13,614 nt of DNA from an uncultured Asticcacaulis sp. (GCA_946480525.1 CAMLLA010000069.1:1-13614); one strand, 5' to 3'. Counted from the stretch's first letter, positions 1 through 6,506 are shown. A program made the numbers and translations. The notes: generated by a model from the sequence alone, not told the origin.

Positions 1-883
1 TGGAATTCTTGCCGTCAGACAGCCAGGACATGAACTTGCCCAGGTCGTTCGAAATGAAAGCGAAGAAGCCAGCATCACCGACGGCCTTTTCAAAGCCGGT
101 ATACGCGTCCTTCAGGTTTGACATCATGCCGGCAAACGTCTTCGACTGACGATCCATAGCGCCCTCGAAGCGCGTGTCGAAGATGTCCAGCAAGGCGTTC
201 TCGATGTTCGTCGCCGTCTTTTTGGCGACAACCGTGATTTCCTTGCCGGCCTTCGAATAGGTGAACTTGACCTTGTCGCCTTGCTGCGCGGCCCGGACAC
301 CGAACTCCTTCAGCCGCTCAAACTCGCCGGTCTTGGCGTCGGCAAGCATCTCAACCGCCGCCATGTATTCCTTGTTCATGGCCGACGCGGCATTGCCCAG
401 CGAGCGCATGGCACGGGTTTGCGGATCAATGCCGTAGGCAGTGAGCCGAACGTAGCCTTCCATGACCTGGTCCAGCTCGTAAGGCGTGCGCTTGGCAAAG
501 TCCTGAACCCACGCCATAGCGGCGCGAGCTTTCTGCTGTGTGCCAAGGACGGTGACGAGCGTGGCCTCGTACTGTTCGAATTTGCTGTTGGTGTCGATGA
601 CACCTTTCAGCAAGCCGATACCGGAAAGGCCCGCGAGCGCCGTCCCGATCCAGCCGAAGCTCATAGCCAGGCCACGGTTCTTTTTTTGGGTTTTGGCGGC
701 TTCTTCACCGAACAGCTGTACGGCGGCGATACCGTCACGGACGCCGCGCCGCAGGGAGCGGGCAGCGTCGCGGACCTTGTTGAATGTCTTGCCAAGGCCG
801 TCTGTTACGGTCGTAATCTTACGCACCGGCGCCGTGATGCGATCGATGGCTTCAAAGACTGCCTTAAGTTTTAAGTTCGCCAT
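1..883 (-). CDS. Tail tape measure protein, N-terminal part (Mu gp42-like), cut by window edge
   Basis: The frame opens with ATG at 883-881 and stays open for 294 codons to the window edge, so the C-terminal part is missing. Tape measure proteins set tail length and are threaded inside the tail tube. Residues 1-75 are charged and helical. Residues 78-97 form a Gly/Ala-rich hydrophobic stretch (FGWIGTALAGLSGIGLLKGV). Residues 100-215 resemble the tape-measure N-terminal domain found in many phages, with QYEATLVTVLG, KRTPYELDQV and an FERLKEFGV-type segment. It follows the tail assembly chaperones directly, the usual place for this gene in Mu, P2 and lambda-like phages. Its start lies inside the end of the frameshifted chaperone frame, a 20-base overlap, which suggests coupled translation. 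The Shine-Dalgarno match is weak. Family call is firm; full length cannot be seen. Confidence 0.9.
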   Translation of the reverse strand, partial: MANLKLKAVFEAIDRITAPVRKITTVTDGLGKTFNKVRDAARSLRRGVRDGIAAVQLFGEEAAKTQKKNRGLAMSFGWIGTALAGLSGIGLLKGVIDTNSKFEQYEATLVTVLGTQQKARAAMAWVQDFAKRTPYELDQVMEGYVRLTAYGIDPQTRAMRSLGNAASAMNKEYMAAVEMLADAKTGEFERLKEFGVRAAQQGDKVKFTYSKAGKEITVVAKKTATNIENALLDIFDTRFEGAMDRQSKTFAGMMSNLKDAYTGFEKAVGDAGFFAFISNDLGKFMSWLSDGKNS

Positions 884-1294
884 GAATTCGGATCGCTTCT
901 TCGTACCAGAACAGGAGTTCGTCTACGTCCATTGCCCAAAGGTCGGCCGGCCGCAGTTTCAGCTCAGACGCCGCTAGGTCGCTGATAATGCGGCGCCAAT
1001 CTCCTGGAACCCTTCCATAAAACCCACGGTGACCTTCATCACCTCCGCAAAGTCTTCGGCCTCGAGCTTGTCGATCACGCGGCCTGGCTGATCAGTAATT
1101 TGGGCGGCAAACGCCATCAGCTTGCCGATTTCGCCCTTGTCCTTATCGAGCGCGCGGAAGTCGGCGCCCTGTGGCTTGCGGAAATGCAGGACGCTGACTT
1201 CCTGCTCCGACTCGTTGCCATCAGCGCCTCTTAAGAGCAGCTTTACAGGGCTCTTAAGAGGGACGGTGCGAGGTCCGTTTGTGATCTCGGCCAT
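864..1294 (-). CDS. Frameshifted tail assembly chaperone fusion (gp41-gp41'), -1 programmed
   Basis: Reading the gp41 frame to the slippery site at 1025-1019 and slipping back one base gives a 143-residue fusion: 92 codons of gp41 plus 51 codons in the -1 frame, ending at TAA 866-864. The -1 part has no start codon of its own near its beginning. It encodes a segment like the small GpE/gp41' chaperone extensions: ISDLAASELKLRPADLWAMD followed by VDELLFWYEEAIRI. Long-tailed phages, Mu included, are known to make a G/GT-type chaperone pair by ribosomal frameshifting, with the long form in the minority. The stop lies 20 bases inside the tape measure gene. The sequence shows the site and the open frame; the frameshift itself is inferred from the family. 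Confidence 0.8.
974..1294 (-). CDS. Tail assembly chaperone, zero-frame product (Mu gp41-like)
   Basis: This 106-residue acidic protein (MAEITNGPRTVPLKSPVKLL) fits the small tail assembly chaperones encoded between tail tube and tape measure (Mu gp41; Phage_TAC_7-like). Such proteins coat the tape measure before the tube polymerises and are absent from the finished virion. The ATG overlaps the tail tube stop by one base (TAATG). A good AGGAG ribosome site sits about 8 bases upstream, inside the end of the tube gene. Codons 91-92 lie in a GGGTTTT slippery heptamer, and the -1 frame continues for 51 codons (separate entry). A 12-bp inverted repeat lies about 30 bases into the gene. Its arms encode leucine and lysine/arginine codons, including TTA and AGA, which look unusual in this GC-rich cluster. 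Position and composition support the call; no catalytic residues are expected. Confidence 0.85.
   Translation of the reverse strand: MAEITNGPRTVPLKSPVKLLLRGADGNESEQEVSVLHFRKPQGADFRALDKDKGEIGKLMAFAAQITDQPGRVIDKLEAEDFAEVMKVTVGFMEGFQEIGAALSAT
1019..1025 (-). promoter_or_regulatory. Programmed -1 ribosomal frameshift site G_GGT_TTT
   Basis: On the minus strand the zero-frame codons GTG GGT TTT contain the heptamer G GGT TTT, a perfect X XXY YYZ slippery site. After slipping, the ribosome reads GGG TTT TAT in the -1 frame, which is open for 51 codons. A GGAGG sequence at 1046-1042 lies 16 bases upstream and could act as an internal Shine-Dalgarno stimulator. A small hairpin (TGGAA, loop GGG, TTCCA; 1017-1005) follows almost at once, closer than most stimulatory structures. 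Both stimulators are guesses; the heptamer and its phase are directly visible. Confidence 0.8.
1227..1261 (-). repeat. 12-bp perfect inverted repeat, hairpin in the early gp41 coding region
   Basis: CCTCTTAAGAGC at 1227-1238 and GCTCTTAAGAGG at 1250-1261 are exact reverse complements separated by 11 bases. Each arm also contains the 10-bp palindrome CTCTTAAGAG. In the minus-strand mRNA this would fold into a 12-bp stem with an 11-nt loop, about 30 to 70 bases after the gp41 start codon. It could slow translation or protect the mRNA. It may equally be a coincidence of coding sequence. Confidence 0.6.
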
Positions 1295-1647
1295 TAGATC
1301 ATCTCCTGTGCGGGAACGCCTTCAATGGTCACCTTGACCTTGCCGCCAGCCGACAACACCGGCCGGTCGGTCGTCCAGGCGTTGGCGATGACGAAGGTCT
1401 GCCCGGTGTCCGTCTGGAATTGAACGGATTGGCCCGAGAAGGCGAAGTCCGACAAGCGATCGCCGACGCCGAAGGTGAACTCACACTCGATTTTCGACTG
1501 CACGATCTTCGAAGTGAAGCCGACCGAACTGGCCAGGTTGACGGTTTCGTTCGCCTCGCCACCAGGATCGAGCGTCGCGCCGGGGTGAGTTTCCCGATGC
1601 TGGCCGGCGACAAAAACTTTCGCCTCGCCAGAGAGTTTGCCTGCCAT
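1294..1647 (-). CDS. Tail tube protein (Mu gpM-like)
   Basis: This 117-residue protein forms the inner tube of the contractile tail. It starts MAGKLSGEAKVFVAGQHRET and is beta-rich, with a central segment (SKIVQSKIECEFTFGVGDRL) and a C-terminal YxxD-free stretch ending in KVKVTIEGVPAQEMI. This pattern and length match the Phage_tail_tube family of Mu-like phages. It lies directly after the sheath gene, as in Mu (L then M). A strong ribosome site overlaps the sheath stop (TAAGGAG) and sits 9 bases before the ATG. High expression is expected, because tube protein is needed in many copies. Its own stop overlaps the gp41 start by one base. The call rests on order, length and sequence pattern. Confidence 0.87.
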   Translation of the reverse strand: MAGKLSGEAKVFVAGQHRETHPGATLDPGGEANETVNLASSVGFTSKIVQSKIECEFTFGVGDRLSDFAFSGQSVQFQTDTGQTFVIANAWTTDRPVLSAGGKVKVTIEGVPAQEMI

Positions 1648-1659
1648 GAGAACGGCTCC

Positions 1660-3123
1660 TTACAAAACAGGTTGAATGAGGGCGGCGGTGACTTGCAGCC
1701 CGTTGATGAGGTCCGGCCGGATGCGAACATTGACGCGGCTGCGATCAGTGGCGTCCCGCTCGACAACCAGGGCGGCGATAAAGCCCTCCAGGTCCTCGAT
1801 CAGAGCGGCCTCAGCCCAGAGACTGGCCAGCGCGACGATTTCCGCCTTGATCGTGCGCGGCGTGGCGACCTTCTGGCCAGGCGCATACGTCATGGTATCG
1901 TTGCCCAGCTTGTAGCGCGGGAACTGAGTGGCCAGACGGTTCTGAAGAGACCAGCTCAGATAGTAGAGGAGCAGGATCGAATTCAGGTCCTTCAGGCCGA
2001 CATCGTCGACGCCTTGGGCGTTGGACTTGTAGGTGGTGACCATGCGCTCGATCGCGACTTCCCCGGCAGGCGTGACCACGAAGGTCGAGATGCCGGCTTC
2101 GAGAAGGAATTGGCGCTCTTGGCGGGTCAGGCGATTGGTCGAGCGCGGCGGCAAGACGTTCTTCAGCACGAGCGTGTTGAACGGCTGCCCAGGGTCGTTA
2201 CGGGCGCTGAAAGAAACCTGCGCGGCCATCGCGGCAGCAACCGACCAGGGCGCGGTCGGCACCGCCTTCAAGCCGCCGATCGCGGCGTAAGGAGAGTTCC
2301 GAGCGTTGCCGAGGGTGGTCAGGTTGCCATAGCTATCCGACCGGAAGGAATAGGCTTCGCCGTAGTTCATCTTCAGGGCGCCGGCACGATCCGCCAGCGC
2401 CGCTTCAAAGACGGTAAGGTTGGCCGAATCCGTCCAGGGCGTCACGATGGCGCTGAAGGCCTCGTCGCCGATCGCGGTGATCACGGCAGACGCGTCCGGG
2501 TTCCCGGCGCCGTTGGCGAAGGCTGTCGGCGTGATGGTCAGACCGGTCGGCGTGACGTCGCCCGGATGATAGTTGTAGTCGAGGCTGAGATAGTTGCCCT
2601 CAATGCCTTTGTGCCGGGCCGTCAAGGTAACGACGGCCGCAGCGGCTGCGGCCGTCACGCTCAGGTCATCGACCGCGTTGATCGCGGCAGCGACGGCCGT
2701 CGCGATCGAGGCCAGGGACTGAGCGGCGGTTACCGCGACCTGAATATATTTGTCTTCGACCAGGAGGGCGACGGTGCCGGCAGCCGTGACGGCACCGCCG
2801 AAGGTCAACGTCGCGCTCGCGGCTACACCGCCAGCATTGTCCGTCATGCCGATCGCAAAAACTTCGGTCGTCGGATCGTTGTCGATGTACGCCTTGATCA
2901 TGTTGGCCAGCATCGAGCCGACGCCATAGAGCTGTTTGGCGTGGTTGGCGCTGGTGACGCGCAGGAGCGTATTGGCGACGGCAGTGCCGGCCGCAAGTTT
3001 CTGGCCGCAGATGAGCGTGCGTGTCCTTGCGGTCGGCAGGCCGTTTTGCATCTGGTTCGTGTCGAATTCGACAAAGGCACCAGGCGTGAGGAGGTTCGCC
3101 GGGATCTGGCTGAACGTGATCAT
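1660..3123 (-). CDS. Contractile tail sheath protein (Mu gpL-like)
   Basis: This 487-residue protein is the sheath that contracts to drive the tube through the cell envelope. The N-terminus (ITFSQIPANLLTPGAFVEFD) and the following RTRTLICGQKLAAGT segment are typical of Mu gpL-type sheaths. The C-terminal region (VDDVGLKDLNSILLLYYLSW, then NRLATQFPRYKL and KAEIVALASLWAEAALIED) matches the conserved sheath end that binds the tube. Residues 157-165 form a threonine/alanine/valine run coded by a perfect 12+1+12 palindrome. The ATG overlaps the stop of the preceding small gene by four bases (ATGA), and an AAGGTG ribosome site sits 7 bases upstream. A long plus-strand open frame over the same stretch is antisense GC-bias noise. 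The presence of a sheath shows that this is a myovirus-type phage. Confidence 0.95.
   Translation of the reverse strand: MITFSQIPANLLTPGAFVEFDTNQMQNGLPTARTRTLICGQKLAAGTAVANTLLRVTSANHAKQLYGVGSMLANMIKAYIDNDPTTEVFAIGMTDNAGGVAASATLTFGGAVTAAGTVALLVEDKYIQVAVTAAQSLASIATAVAAAINAVDDLSVTAAAAAAVVTLTARHKGIEGNYLSLDYNYHPGDVTPTGLTITPTAFANGAGNPDASAVITAIGDEAFSAIVTPWTDSANLTVFEAALADRAGALKMNYGEAYSFRSDSYGNLTTLGNARNSPYAAIGGLKAVPTAPWSVAAAMAAQVSFSARNDPGQPFNTLVLKNVLPPRSTNRLTRQERQFLLEAGISTFVVTPAGEVAIERMVTTYKSNAQGVDDVGLKDLNSILLLYYLSWSLQNRLATQFPRYKLGNDTMTYAPGQKVATPRTIKAEIVALASLWAEAALIEDLEGFIAALVVERDATDRSRVNVRIRPDLINGLQVTAALIQPVL
2632..2656. repeat. Near-perfect palindrome (12+1+12) inside the sheath gene
   Basis: GACGGCCGCAGC at 2632-2643 and GCTGCGGCCGTC at 2645-2656 are exact reverse complements around a single G at 2644. 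In the sheath frame the palindrome codes for a run of six alanines flanked by threonine and valine. It could extrude as a cruciform or simply reflect GCN alanine codons in GC-rich DNA. Confidence 0.7.
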
Positions 3124-3308
3124 TGATCGTCACCTTTGGATTTAGCGGGCTTGGCGGGCGTTGCTTGCTCGACTTCCTTGTCGTCGAGACGGCGCTGCCA
3201 GTATGGGGACAGTTCGACCTCGGCGCCCTCTGCCGGCAGTGGCCTGCCGCCATGGTCGGGAGACGGGATCTTCAGCTCGTCCTTGGGTTTGATGAAAATG
3301 CGGGACAT
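3120..3308 (-). CDS. DUF2635 small protein (Mu gp38-like)
   Basis: This 62-residue protein begins MSRIFIKPKDELKIPSPDHG and continues RPLPAEGAEVELSPYWQRRL, the pattern of the DUF2635 family (Mu gp38). These are short proteins found just before the sheath gene in Mu-like phages. The role is not known; a part in tail assembly is inferred from location only. The tail of the protein (KEVEQATPAKPAKSKGDDQ) is charged and probably disordered. The start overlaps the gp37-like stop (TGATG), and the stop overlaps the sheath ATG by four bases. It is therefore locked between two translationally coupled neighbours. Confidence 0.8.
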   Translation of the reverse strand: MSRIFIKPKDELKIPSPDHGGRPLPAEGAEVELSPYWQRRLDDKEVEQATPAKPAKSKGDDQ

Positions 3309-3928
3309 CAGTCGTCGGTCTCCGGTTGCGGAAGGGTTTGGGTGGTGTGCAGGTCCTCGGCCGGTGCGTCGCGGAAAGGCCGGACGTCCCAGGCGGCATC
3401 GAAGGTCGTAAAATCTTGGAGGTCGGCTTCGCCCGGCTCAAAGCCGCTGGCGTCGATGCTGAAGGTGGTGGTGAACTGCACCGCCAGCATCGACGCGTTG
3501 GCCTTCAGCATCGCTGCAAACGGCCGGACAAAGCGAACTTCGCCCGGCATGATCGCGCCGATCTCCAAGCCCAGCGTCGAACCATGCAGGATGCGGATCG
3601 CATCGAGTACCATCTGGTAGGAGCCGACCTCGTCGTTGCCATTGGCCACTTCTTGACCGTGCCGCTGCGCGCGCTCGTTGCGGACGTTCTGAGCTGCGAC
3701 GACCAGGCCGAATTGCGCCTTGAAGGTCGTTGAGCCTGTCGTCGATACGTCAGGAGTGGCGCCGCCAAAGACAGCCCAGATGGCCGGAAACGTGATAGCC
3801 TTGTCAGCCAAGTACACGTCCCAATCGGTCGGATAGGACTCCGCCATGCCGTACTTATAGCCGAGCACGCCGGCATCGGCCGCGTCCTTCAGGCGCTTGA
3901 GAATGGCGTTTTCGATCGCAGCAATCAT
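3308..3928 (-). CDS. DUF1834 protein (Mu gp37-like), probable tail terminator or neck protein
   Basis: The 206-residue product starts MIAAIENAILKRLKDAADAG, the helix that opens Mu gp37/DUF1834 proteins. It has a middle beta region with FPAIWAVFGGATPD and FGLVVAAQNVRNE, as in family members. Gp37-type proteins are thought to complete or cap the tail near the sheath; this is inference from gene order and general family knowledge. The C-terminal 35 residues are acidic and low in complexity, and probably variable. The ATG overlaps the gpG-like stop by four bases (ATGA), and a GAGG ribosome site lies about 8 bases upstream. Length is close to the family norm of roughly 150-200, with a slightly long C-terminus. 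Confidence 0.8.
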   Translation of the reverse strand: MIAAIENAILKRLKDAADAGVLGYKYGMAESYPTDWDVYLADKAITFPAIWAVFGGATPDVSTTGSTTFKAQFGLVVAAQNVRNERAQRHGQEVANGNDEVGSYQMVLDAIRILHGSTLGLEIGAIMPGEVRFVRPFAAMLKANASMLAVQFTTTFSIDASGFEPGEADLQDFTTFDAAWDVRPFRDAPAEDLHTTQTLPQPETDD

Positions 3929-4425
3929 TGGATCGCCTCGCCAAAGTAGTCGGCCGCGATGTCCAGAATTTCCAGTTCGTCTTCACGGTTGAAGCCAATG
4001 TACGGCCGTGCCGGCATCGTCACTTCATTGGCGAACATGAGGCCGACGCCTGGAATTTCGAAGCGGAGCTTGCCGCCCGGCCTTGCGCGGATGGTGCCGC
4101 CGAACTGGTGGATGGCCGCGTAAATCTTATTGGTGCCCCAGACGGCCGAGAAGCGCCCGGCCTCCGACGAGATGCTTTCGCGCAGCTGGGCAGATTGTGT
4201 CAGCGTCTTGCCACCCTCGGCCTTGGCGCGGGCGCTCTGTTGCCATTGGGAACCGTCCGGCGCTTTCTCGTCCTCGAAGCGGAGCTTGGTCGAATTCTCG
4301 CCATAGAAGCCGATGCGTTCCATCAGGACCGTCATGTCCTCACCACGGCGGCGCGCGGCGACCAGGCGCGAATTCAGCGCCGGAAGGTCCTTCAGGTCGA
4401 TTGTGAGGGAAAGGCCGTCGATCAT
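3925..4425 (-). CDS. Phage virion morphogenesis protein (Mu gpG / P2 gpS-like)
   Basis: This 166-residue protein fits the phage virion morphogenesis family (Mu gpG, P2 gpS). Recognisable blocks are a helical N-terminus, FEDEKAPDGSQWQQSARAKA with the conserved 'PDG..W' core, KTLTQSAQLRESI, and the segment IYAAIHQFGGTIRA followed by MPARPYIGF. Family members help join or complete tails and may work at the head-tail joint. In Mu itself gpG sits beside F and I; here the gene lies between gp36 and gp37, an order seen in other Mu-like prophages. The start overlaps the gp36-like stop (TGATG), and no strong ribosome site is visible, so translation is probably coupled. Confidence 0.87.
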   Translation of the reverse strand: MIDGLSLTIDLKDLPALNSRLVAARRRGEDMTVLMERIGFYGENSTKLRFEDEKAPDGSQWQQSARAKAEGGKTLTQSAQLRESISSEAGRFSAVWGTNKIYAAIHQFGGTIRARPGGKLRFEIPGVGLMFANEVTMPARPYIGFNREDELEILDIAADYFGEAIQ

Positions 4426-4841
4426 CAGAAGCCCCGCATAGTTTCGCGGCTGAACAGCCGGTCGCTGACGGTGAACTCGATCGAACCATCGCGGGCGGGC
4501 GCCTCGATGCCGGCGACGTCCAGGACGGCCCGGCCGTCAGCCAACGCCTTCAACCAGGCCTCGGCATCTTTGTAGCGGGTGCGGACCTCTTCAGGCGGCT
4601 GGTTCTTGTAAAGCCGGTACCGGGCGATCTCGCAGGCGTGGTCGCGCAGGATGCCGGGCGTGGACGGGAGCGGCAGGGTGTAAACCTTGCCAACATAGGA
4701 ATTGATGAAGTCGTCGGCCGACTGAAGTGCGGCCTCGAGCTTGACCTGGTCGACGACGCCCAAGGCAGCTTCGTCCGTGAGCTGGATCAACTCTTTGGTC
4801 TCGAAACGGGCCTGCATGTCAGCGAAAAGGGCGTAGGTCAC
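4425..4841 (-). CDS. DUF1320 protein (Mu gp36-like) neck or head-completion protein
   Basis: The 138-residue product begins MTYALFADMQARFETKELIQ and continues with LESADDFINSY-type text (here LQSADDFINSYVGKVYTLPL) and LRDHACEIARYRLY. These blocks are diagnostic of DUF1320, the Mu gp36 family, which is thought to act at the connector. The start codon is GTG at 4841-4839, since no ATG is available at this position. An AGAAAG sequence about 8 bases upstream could serve as a weak ribosome site. The gene is the first one after an intrinsic terminator whose U-tract ends only 14 bases before the GTG. Its expression, and that of every tail gene behind it, therefore depends on read-through, antitermination or a promoter that I cannot see. 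Confidence 0.88.
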   Translation of the reverse strand: MTYALFADMQARFETKELIQLTDEAALGVVDQVKLEAALQSADDFINSYVGKVYTLPLPSTPGILRDHACEIARYRLYKNQPPEEVRTRYKDAEAWLKALADGRAVLDVAGIEAPARDGSIEFTVSDRLFSRETMRGF

Positions 4842-4855
4842 AGTTGGGTCTTTCT

Positions 4856-4891
4856 AAAAAAGCCGGCCCGACACATTGGCGAGCCGGCTTT
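4856..4891 (-). terminator. Rho-independent terminator inside the late gene cluster
   Basis: On the minus strand AAAGCCGGC (4891-4883) pairs exactly with GCCGGCTTT (4867-4859) around a 15-nt loop, followed by a run of six T (4861-4856). A 9-bp stem with a GC-rich core and a U-tract is a standard intrinsic terminator. It lies between the small membrane protein gene (stop at 4914) and the GTG of the gp36-like gene (4841). The plus-strand reading lacks a comparable T-run, so it acts on the late transcript. Confidence 0.85.
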
Positions 4892-4913
4892 CGCAAATCA
4901 CAATCGATCGGCC

Positions 4914-5180
4914 TTAGCCGATGGCCGAAGCCCTCAAGTCATCGTGGAAGGCCAGCAAGCGGACCTTGGCCAACACGTTGGTTCTGGAGATGACGGTGGC
5001 GAAGCGCAGGATGCCGAAGGCAACGATGCCGGCCGCCACGGTGAAGGCGATAGCGGTCAGAGCCGGTGCAACGAAATCGACGGCAGGCGCCAGAAGGGCG
5101 ACGATCGGTGATAGGATGGCCGCGCACATCGCGACTGCGACGGCGACCAGGGCAGCAATTGAGAAGGGATGACGTCTCAT
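4914..5180 (-). CDS. Small two-helix membrane protein of unknown function
   Basis: I do not recognise a family. The chosen start, ATG at 5180, has an AAGGA ribosome site about 7 bases upstream and gives 88 residues. A longer in-frame start at 5267 would run into the end of the preceding gene and adds a basic, non-conserved-looking leader, so I reject it. The protein has a basic start (MRRHPF), a hydrophobic segment at about residues 7-31, a second at about 36-60, and a short positively charged tail (RTNVLAKVRLLAFHDDLRAS). The topology is therefore a helical hairpin, or a signal-like helix plus an anchor. It sits between the gp35-like gene and a strong terminator, and has no counterpart that I know in Mu's head region. 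It could be a holin-like, superinfection-exclusion or other accessory protein; the sequence does not decide. Confidence 0.6.
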   Translation of the reverse strand: MRRHPFSIAALVAVAVAMCAAILSPIVALLAPAVDFVAPALTAIAFTVAAGIVAFGILRFATVISRTNVLAKVRLLAFHDDLRASAIG

Positions 5181-5223
5181 GTTCAGTCCTTGAAGATGCG
5201 GGCAGATACGCGCCCTGGGATGG

Positions 5224-5592
5224 TTACTCGTCGTCTTCGTCGGCGATCGGCTCGGGCGGAACCACAAGGTCCGTCCAGCTGGCGCCGCCGTCCATCGACG
5301 CCTGGACCACTACGGCCGGGTCTTCGATGAGCTTTTTCAAACCCGGAGTGCCAAAGCGTTCTTCAGCTTCCTTGTCCGAAAATTGGAACCACTGACGCGC
5401 CTGGTCGAAGGCCATGCCGCCGCGACGGTAAGGCGCGCGTTCGGACTTCAACCGCAGTAGCCACTGAGGGGCTTGGTCCGAGGAAGCGCTTTCTGTCGCC
5501 CCCTCGGTTTCCGGCTTCTGTTCGTCGGCCGGAGTGACGGCAGCCTTTTGCTCCGCCTGCGTTATCGGTTTGGAGGTTGATGCCTTGGTCAC
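5224..5592 (-). CDS. Mu gp35-like protein with FluMu_N-type domain
   Basis: This 122-residue protein has a disordered, charged N-terminus (residues 1-45, rich in K, T, E, A, S and Q) and then a compact segment. That segment contains RAPYRRGGMAFDQARQWFQF and LKKLIEDPAVVVQ, which fits the FluMu N-terminal domain pattern (R-x-x-x-x-R-R-x-G ... L-x-x-D-P-x-L). This is seen in Mu gp35 and HI1506-like proteins, which lie directly after the major capsid gene. The role in the virion is not established. The C-terminus is acidic (IADEDDE). The start is GTG at 5592, supported by an AAGGAG ribosome site that overlaps the capsid stop (TAAGGAG) at a spacing of about 5 bases. Confidence 0.72.
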   Translation of the reverse strand: MTKASTSKPITQAEQKAAVTPADEQKPETEGATESASSDQAPQWLLRLKSERAPYRRGGMAFDQARQWFQFSDKEAEERFGTPGLKKLIEDPAVVVQASMDGGASWTDLVVPPEPIADEDDE

Positions 5593-5601
5593 GGTCGCTC
5601 C

Positions 5602-6486
5602 TTAAGCCAGGCGCGGAGCTTCAATCAGCTCGACGTCCTTGTAGTATTCGTTGCTGTCGCCGCCATTGATCAGCTCGCGGCTGAACAGGGCTTTCGCAGC
5701 AGCGCGGTTGGAGGAGCCGTAGACGATGTGTGTCGGGCGGACGCCGATCGGGCGGCCTTCGCTGTCCTTCAGCGAGGTCATGGCCTTGTAGGCCGCCTCA
5801 TAATTCGCCTTGTTCAGCGTGCCGGTACAGCGGTGCGCCAGTTGCGGGAACGTATAGCCCGCCGCTGCGCGGGCCTTGCCGCCCATCAGGTACTCGTCAT
5901 TCTTGAAGACGGTTTCCGAGTTCGGGTCCGTGATCATCGTGAATGTCGGCGCCTGGCGCTCCTGGTAGAGGATCGGCTTCATGGGCTGCGACAGGTCCAA
6001 CAGGTACCAGGCCGCGACGGCGTCGTTGCCCGTCTTGTTCGACCAGACGGTACCGTCTTCGGTAACGTGGTCGTCGTCGAAGTAGTTCTGGCCGTCGAAA
6101 CAGGCGCGGACGTGGCCCTGGTCTAGGGCATCGAACACGAGTTCGTCTTCGAGGTTGCCGGCGTTTTGACCCCAGCCCTCCACGATCGGCGCATAAATGC
6201 CCAGGGTATCGTCGGCGATCTTATCGACCGGCAGACCCATAGTGACTTCGAACTTGCGGTTCTTGAGTTGGTACGCCTCTTCCCTGATGGACTTGTAACG
6301 GCGCTCGCCGATCCATTCGCGGAACTTCGGCAGATCGCCGAGCCAGCCATAAGTTTCAATGCCCGCACTGGACGGCACACGCATACGGATGGCCGATGAC
6401 AGGCTGGTCGCGGCCTTAAGGCCGACCTGGAAGGTAGTCTTGAAACCGACGCGCAGGTTCTCAAGAACAGTGTTGGTAACTTGCAT
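5602..6486 (-). CDS. Major capsid protein (Mu gpT-like)
   Basis: The 294-residue product is the main head subunit. Its N-terminus (a LRVGFKTTFQVGLKAATSLS helix region) and the block ETYGWLGDLPKFREWIGERR are hallmarks of the Mu gpT family. Further family blocks are YQLKNRKFEVTMGLPVDKIA, the DTLGIYAPIVEGWG segment, CFDGQNYFDDDHV and the C-terminal RPTHIVYGSSNRAAAKALFS with a final INGGDSNEYYKDVELIEAPR. The length agrees with gpT (about 300). The fold is expected to be HK97-type. An AAAGG ribosome site lies about 10 bases before the ATG. It follows protease and cement genes, as in other Mu-like head modules. Confidence 0.95.
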   Translation of the reverse strand: MQVTNTVLENLRVGFKTTFQVGLKAATSLSSAIRMRVPSSAGIETYGWLGDLPKFREWIGERRYKSIREEAYQLKNRKFEVTMGLPVDKIADDTLGIYAPIVEGWGQNAGNLEDELVFDALDQGHVRACFDGQNYFDDDHVTEDGTVWSNKTGNDAVAAWYLLDLSQPMKPILYQERQAPTFTMITDPNSETVFKNDEYLMGGKARAAAGYTFPQLAHRCTGTLNKANYEAAYKAMTSLKDSEGRPIGVRPTHIVYGSSNRAAAKALFSRELINGGDSNEYYKDVELIEAPRLA

Positions 6487-6506
6487 CTAAAGTGACCTTT
6501 CGAGGA

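Noticed and set aside
281..977. Two overlapping plus-strand open frames opposite the tape measure start
   Set aside because: The minus-strand frame from 883 to the window edge encodes a recognisable tape measure protein; the plus-strand products have no family features.
1420..3126. Plus-strand 568-codon open frame opposite the sheath and tube genes
   Set aside because: It is rich in Arg, Gly, Asp and Val with no domain pattern. It is antisense to a clearly recognised sheath gene and spans several real genes, which is typical of GC-rich antisense frames.
5181..5267. Longer start at 5267 for the small membrane protein
   Set aside because: It would overlap the gp35-like gene by 44 bases and has no ribosome site to favour it, while ATG at 5180 has a good one and begins at the hydrophobic segment.
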